In this document: piece by piece, positions 59,887 through 64,000 of the stretch
Numbering within the stretch: position 1 is the stretch's first letter
Layout of the letters: each line of letters begins with the position of its first letter
NCBI GenBank assembly: GCA_037624485.1
Contig: JASJJC010000023.1
Location: 66,954-130,953 of the forward strand
Direction of reading: 5' to 3'
From: JAFMKE01 sp037624485
Lineage (GTDB): Bacteria; Bacteroidota; Bacteroidia; Chitinophagales; UBA8649
DNA: 64,000 nt
Made by a program: the position numbers and the translations under genes
Notes under the pieces: model-generated
Told to the model about the DNA's origin: nothing
Database searches by the model: none
Seen by the model: the letters and a program-made list of their open reading frames with translations, nothing else

Positions 59887-62313
59887 ATGACTGATAGGAT
59901 TGAGTTTAAACTACTGAGAGAAGAATTAGATTACACCCAAGAGCAACTAGCTAGAATACTAGGAGTTTCGTTCTCTACAGTTAACAGATGGGAAAAAGGA
60001 AAATCATTCCCAAGAAAGGAAATGATTGAAAAACTGCAAGGACTTTCTTCTAAAAAGAATGTAAAATTAAATATAACTAAGAAACCTAAGGCTTATGCAC
60101 TATTTGCTGGTGGTGGTGGATTTCACCTTGGGATGGAAAAGTATTTTGACGTGCTGGTTTCTAATGATATTGAACCAGAAGCAGAAAAGACTCATAAAAA
60201 AAATTGGCCTGAGATACCGTTTCTGTTGAATGACATAAGAATGGTGAAATCTGAGGATTTACTAAAACTTGCCAAAGGTAAAAAGCCAGATGTAATATTT
60301 GGAGGACCACCTTGTCAAGGCTTCTCCACTTTAGGTGCAAAAATGTCTTCTGACCCAAGAAATGTTTTATTCAGTCATTACGCAAGAATCGTTGCAGACC
60401 TAGAACCTAAGTGCTTTGTCTTTGAGAATGTCAAAGCATTCAAAACCATGTATGATGGTAAATTCAGAGATGCAGTAATTGAAGAGTTTTCTGATTTAGG
60501 ATATAGAGTGTATGAGAGAGTTATAAATACTGCACATTTTGGCGTACCACAATTAAGAGAACGTGTATTTATTATTGGAACTAAACTCAAACATAACTTT
60601 TCATTTCCAAAACCAACCCATGGTCACTCTGACGATTTACTAGATTTTAATACCGTTGGTGACGCAATCATGGATATAGTTGATGAAGACACTCTTTTTT
60701 GTGAGAACCATATCTCTTTAAATCATTCCGAAACAGTTACTGAGCGTTACAAGTTAATCCCAGAGGGTGGCAAACTGCCCCCACCAGAACAGCTTCCAGA
60801 AGCAATAAGGAGAAAGAATTTTGGGAATACATACAAAAGATTACATAGAAAAGAACCAGCACTAACTATGGTTCCTGGAAATAATGCTTTCCCAATACAT
60901 CCAGTCCTTAACAGAAGTTTAACTCCTAGGGAAGCTGCACGAATTCAAACCTTTCCAGATAGCCATAAATTTACTGGAGATAGAAGGAGACAATGCATAT
61001 TAGTTGGGAATGCAGTACCTCCTTTAATGGCAGAAACATTAGCATCAAATGTTTATTTGCATATGAAAGGTAAACTTGAGGATCAAGACCCTCAAGTTTC
61101 TATTATTAAAAAATCTAAATCAGATAAAGCAAATAACATAATACCCTATAACAAACTTAAAAAGAAAACGACAAAAGAAGGATTTATTGATTTATTCTGT
61201 GGTGCTGGTGGGTTTACAATAGGTTTTGCTAATGCGGGTTGGAAACCTTTATTGGGTGCTGACTTTAATGATTCCGTGGCTCAAACACATGTAGATAATT
61301 TTCCAGAAGTACCATTCTTAAAAGGAAGTCTTGGAGAAGAAGGCGTAAATAGGATGGTTTTAAATGAATTTAAAGGAAAAGAAGTTGGAATAATTGTTGG
61401 AGGGCCCCCTTGCCAAGGTTTCTCTATGTTTGGAAAGAGACGCTTTGTTAATACAAAAGGATATGAACCTCATGAAGACCCAAGAAATAAACTCGTATAC
61501 GCATATTTAAATTTCGTTAAAGAAATACAACCTCGTTGGTTCCTAATGGAGAATGTGCCTGGATTAGCAAATTTAGATAAAGGCCTTTTTCTTGAGACCT
61601 TGGTTAAGGAGTTCAAAGAAATAGGCTATCCGAATACTGAATTTAAGATATTAAATGCAGCAGAATATGGCGTTCCTCAAAAACGAAAAAGATTAATTAT
61701 AATGGGTAATAGAACTGGGCATATAATTCCTTGGCCTAAGAAAAAATATTTTGACAAACCCAAAAGTTGGCAAAAACCATTTCGTACTGTTGGAGAGGCT
61801 ATCACAGATTTGAGTACTGAGCGTTCACTTGAAAAATTCACTTGCCATGTTCCAATGAAGCATAAACCTTTGTTAGTTGAGAGATACCAGCACATAGAGG
61901 AAGGGTGTAAATTAAATGTAGACAAACTTCCGGACCACTTAAAAAAAGGTTATAGAACTGACAAGGTGAAGAACTACAGCCATGTTTTTAAAAGGCTTCA
62001 CCGTAATTCAGCTTCGACAACTATGGTTCCAGGTCATAACGCTTTTCCAATTCACCCTTGGTTGAACCGTTCTTTAACGGTTAGAGAGGCAGCAAGAATT
62101 CAAACATTCCCAGATGAAATAGAATTTCTTGGAAGTAGACAAAACCAATGTATTCAAGTTGGTAATGCATTCCCTCCACTTTTAGCAGAAGTACTTGGAA
62201 ATTGCATTGTGAAAACAGAGAAAAACAATTGGAGACCAGATGATATTCCAAGTTCTGCATATTACTCAATAATTGAAGAGCCAGAGTCTAATGAAAAAAC
62301 AGTAAATTATTAA
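59887..62313 (+). CDS. HTH-fused tandem cytosine-C5 DNA methyltransferase
   Basis: 808 residues from ATG 59887; the frame is open from 59845, but those codons precede the promoter. Residues 5-50 are an XRE-type HTH (LREELDYTQEQLARILGVSF, STVNRWEKGKSFPRKEM). Domain 1 (about 67-395): motif I LFAGGGGFHLGME, IV GGPPCQGFS (Cys143), VI FENV, VIII QLRERV, IX REAARIQTFP, X VGNAVPP. Domain 2 (about 430-772): DLFCGAGGF, GGPPCQGFS (Cys509), MENV, QKRKRL, REAARIQTFPD, VGNAFPP. Both look active and resemble each other even in the recognition region (KRLHRxxxxxTMVPGxNAFPIHPxLNRSLT). N-terminal HTHs on C5 methyltransferases (M.SsoII, M.EcoRII) repress their own genes. Nuclease gene follows after 3 nt. Confidence 0.93.
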   Translation: MTDRIEFKLLREELDYTQEQLARILGVSFSTVNRWEKGKSFPRKEMIEKLQGLSSKKNVKLNITKKPKAYALFAGGGGFHLGMEKYFDVLVSNDIEPEAEKTHKKNWPEIPFLLNDIRMVKSEDLLKLAKGKKPDVIFGGPPCQGFSTLGAKMSSDPRNVLFSHYARIVADLEPKCFVFENVKAFKTMYDGKFRDAVIEEFSDLGYRVYERVINTAHFGVPQLRERVFIIGTKLKHNFSFPKPTHGHSDDLLDFNTVGDAIMDIVDEDTLFCENHISLNHSETVTERYKLIPEGGKLPPPEQLPEAIRRKNFGNTYKRLHRKEPALTMVPGNNAFPIHPVLNRSLTPREAARIQTFPDSHKFTGDRRRQCILVGNAVPPLMAETLASNVYLHMKGKLEDQDPQVSIIKKSKSDKANNIIPYNKLKKKTTKEGFIDLFCGAGGFTIGFANAGWKPLLGADFNDSVAQTHVDNFPEVPFLKGSLGEEGVNRMVLNEFKGKEVGIIVGGPPCQGFSMFGKRRFVNTKGYEPHEDPRNKLVYAYLNFVKEIQPRWFLMENVPGLANLDKGLFLETLVKEFKEIGYPNTEFKILNAAEYGVPQKRKRLIIMGNRTGHIIPWPKKKYFDKPKSWQKPFRTVGEAITDLSTERSLEKFTCHVPMKHKPLLVERYQHIEEGCKLNVDKLPDHLKKGYRTDKVKNYSHVFKRLHRNSASTTMVPGHNAFPIHPWLNRSLTVREAARIQTFPDEIEFLGSRQNQCIQVGNAFPPLLAEVLGNCIVKTEKNNWRPDDIPSSAYYSIIEEPESNEKTVNY

Positions 62314-62316
62314 CTT

Positions 62317-63792
62317 ATGAGTCATGATTTATACGCTTCTTGGGCAACAGCAGAACTAGCCCAAATGTTTAAAGCGAATCCAAACGATTGCTTTGCACTA
62401 AACCCAACTTCAACTTATGATGTCTTTGCTAATAGGGAAAGTGGACGGCATTGGCCAATTCCAGATGGAAGGCTGAGTATTGATGTAGTATCAAGTAGGT
62501 TTGAAATGGCATTGGAAATGAAAAGGACAAATGAAGGTTTGCATGGCGTTTTAACTGCTATAGGTCAATCACAGGCATACATTAACCCAGCTAAAGGATA
62601 TACATCGTCTGTAATTGTTATACCAGATGAGTATTCTTCTCATGATTCTCCAGGGCCATATATAGAATCCGTATTAAATCATGTAAATCCAAACTTACCA
62701 ATTGGAGTATATTCATATGCAGCTCCAGACACATCAATCGCATCTCCATTTCGAGGTAAGTTAACATGTCATAGACCAGTAAACATGTTAACGACTCAAG
62801 CTGTAACATCAACAAATCCGTTAGCCTCTCAGAGATCAACGAATCAATGGGCTCATTTAAGGGAAGGTAGCAGTGAACCAGATGCATTTTACAGGTACCT
62901 ACAAGTAGCGAAACGGTTGGGGATTGGAACTCTTGCTGAACCAATCATTAGTTTGCCTCAAGAATTGATTGATGCTTCTCTAAGATTATCACCCTCTACA
63001 GACCCGTTAAAGTACTTGTCTTTTTCATCTAATGATATATTTCATGACTTTGTATGGAGAAATTTTTGGTTTGATTATATTTTAACAACAGAGGTTAGCA
63101 CTATGTATAATCTCTCTAGTGGAGTTTACACTGTAAACGATGTTCCCACTAGATTACGTCATATTTCGGGAAGTGGTATGAAGAAGTTTTTTAGCGGCAG
63201 AATTGATTCCATTAAAAATAGATTATCAACTGAACTTACTGCTGGAACTAAAACTGAGAATCTAGCCTGGGAAGAGTTTGCTCTTAACATTCATAATAGA
63301 GCACATAGTTACCGAGAGGATATTGATTCTAGCTTAGAGCATTTAGGATTTCTAGAAAGTGATGGTAAACCAAGTGAACTAGGCTATAAGTTTGTTGATG
63401 CATGTGAAAGAAGTGGAGATCCAACTACAGGAACCCCTAAATTAATTTATGGCGCAGCAATTTTAAAAAATGGTAGCCTAAATGCATTACTACATTACTT
63501 CTATAAACTTTCAGAAGAAAGGTTAAGATTAGACCCTATGGCATTTACTACAAACACGGGAGGAAGATTAGTATTTGACAAATTTGAATATCTATCTTGG
63601 ATTAAGAATGAATTAGCAAATAATCTTAATGTTATGAGTACTGCTTCCTTGAGAGGTGGTAGTGCAAGAAGAGCATTTCAAGCTGAACTCTCGATTTTGA
63701 GAAAGTTCGATTTTGTCTCTGGTTTCAGAGTTGGTGTCGGCCTAGAAATTAATTGGCCTCTTATTCAAGAGTTTATAGATTATGACATATAA
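62317..63792 (+). CDS. Probable restriction endonuclease of the module
   Basis: 491 residues, 3 nt after the methyltransferase gene. Residues 49-70 (PDGRLSIDVVSSRFEMALEMKR) place Asp50 about 17 residues before E67-M-K69, and GQSQAYI (83-89) follows, consistent with a PD-(D/E)XK core. I recognise no named family; the rest (about 100-491) is mixed alpha/beta and may hold target recognition. By position it is the cognate nuclease; sequence specificity is unknown. Alternatives: a McrBC-like or other DNA-processing protein. Confidence 0.65.
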   Translation: MSHDLYASWATAELAQMFKANPNDCFALNPTSTYDVFANRESGRHWPIPDGRLSIDVVSSRFEMALEMKRTNEGLHGVLTAIGQSQAYINPAKGYTSSVIVIPDEYSSHDSPGPYIESVLNHVNPNLPIGVYSYAAPDTSIASPFRGKLTCHRPVNMLTTQAVTSTNPLASQRSTNQWAHLREGSSEPDAFYRYLQVAKRLGIGTLAEPIISLPQELIDASLRLSPSTDPLKYLSFSSNDIFHDFVWRNFWFDYILTTEVSTMYNLSSGVYTVNDVPTRLRHISGSGMKKFFSGRIDSIKNRLSTELTAGTKTENLAWEEFALNIHNRAHSYREDIDSSLEHLGFLESDGKPSELGYKFVDACERSGDPTTGTPKLIYGAAILKNGSLNALLHYFYKLSEERLRLDPMAFTTNTGGRLVFDKFEYLSWIKNELANNLNVMSTASLRGGSARRAFQAELSILRKFDFVSGFRVGVGLEINWPLIQEFIDYDI

Positions 63793-63795
63793 AAA

Positions 63796-63872
63796 CTGGC
63801 TACAACAATGTGTATAGTGCATAGCACCCTTCGGGTTGCTACGTCACCATACACGGAACGTTATGCACAATT
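63796..63872 (+). repeat. Right hairpin element (attC-like)
   Basis: Starts CTGGCTACAACAATG just past the nuclease stop. GTGTATAGTG (63810-63819) pairs with CACCATACAC (63845-63854) with one mismatch; an inner stem AGCACCC/GGTTGCT closes on TTCG. Ends GGAACGTTATGCACAATT. It recalls intergenic attC-like repeats known to me from Bacteroidota; the GTTRRRY box is imperfect (GTTATGC). May also end transcription. Confidence 0.6.
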
Positions 63873-63921
63873 AAAAAGTAGGGTAAACCGGATTTAGTTC
63901 GGTTAATAATAAAAATTAAAT

Positions 63922-64000
63922 ATGAAAAAAATACTTATCTCCATTCTGGCGACAATAGCCTTATTTAGTTCAGGTTACTCTCAAACATTTATTAGCCAAA
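63922..64000 (+). CDS. Exported protein, 5' end only
   Basis: ATG at 63922 opens a frame to the window end: 26 residues, MKKILISILATIALFSSGYS then QTFISQ, a typical Bacteroidota signal peptide with cleavage before Q. Nothing more can be said. Confidence 0.6.
   Translation, partial: MKKILISILATIALFSSGYSQTFISQ

Noticed and set aside
60100..60130. First methyltransferase domain suspected inactive because motif I lacks the usual Asp (ALFAGGGGF)
   Set aside because: All other motifs including PCQ, ENV and QxRxR are intact, so loss of activity is not supported by this single change.
1..64000. CRISPR arrays, insertion sequences, rRNA genes, prophage
   Set aside because: No regularly spaced direct repeats, transposase, rRNA or phage structural genes were seen on either strand.

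Overview
The window is a chromosomal segment of a Bacteroidota bacterium, most likely Flavobacteriales or a close relative. Evidence for this: type IX secretion sorting tails (FPNPxS) on secreted proteins, TAnnTTTG-type -7 promoter elements in front of many genes, near absence of Shine-Dalgarno motifs, a TonB-dependent receptor operon with imelysin, HTTM and DUF4856 partners, and family-typical gene orders (acpP-fabF-rnc; rplM-rpsI-rpsB-tsf; bamD-rpoZ-coaBC-DUF4835). I cannot name the genus from sequence alone.

Layout. 1-6300 (minus): 5' end of a TerC/Alx membrane protein, then a four-gene metal-uptake-like operon (DUF4856, imelysin, HTTM, TonB receptor) behind a promoter with a TTAGA-N5-TCTAA dyad. 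6475-12773: carboxyltransferase PccB, a polytopic membrane protein, LolA and FtsK. 12934-17161: two T9SS-exported proteins, the larger a mosaic with Omp28-like and PKD-like parts. 17367-21472: tRNA-Asn, a PfkB kinase, Asd, a lamin-tail-domain secreted protein and tRNA-Leu. 21809-28322: acyl-CoA dehydrogenase, rnc-fabF-acpP, an IPExxxVDY-family protein, pyruvate kinase and a Bacteroidota protein of unknown function. 28324-36328: lipoprotein, lptB, recJ and a kynurenine monooxygenase in one tight operon, an unknown helical protein, and a T9SS protein with cohesin/dockerin-like parts. 36430-45619: RadC, desaturase, frr, pyrH, tsf, rpsB, rpsI, rplM, lpd and an RsmB-like methyltransferase. 45677-58674: beta-barrel OMP, methylmalonyl-CoA mutase, the bamD-rpoZ-coaC-coaB-DUF4835-glycosyltransferase operon, a CDGSH protein, two unknown exported proteins, an ABC-F ATPase and LysRS.

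The accessory part is the right end (about 59.1-63.9 kb). A gene-poor stretch leads to a restriction-modification module. One polypeptide fuses an XRE-type helix-turn-helix to two complete, mutually similar cytosine-C5 methyltransferase domains, and it is followed 3 nt later by a probable PD-(D/E)XK endonuclease. The promoter of the fusion gene is straddled by two perfect dyads, suggesting self-repression through the HTH. The module is bracketed by inverted hairpin elements sharing TGGCTACAACAAT, reminiscent of degenerate attC-like sites. This is the best candidate for an undescribed system in the window.

Other points worth attention: CoaBC is split into two overlapping genes at a T6 run; several genes have a TAnnTTTG box only 4-6 nt before the start codon, implying leaderless or nearly leaderless mRNAs; rpsB ends in a 15-bp tandem repeat. 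All calls come from reading the sequence; no database search was run.
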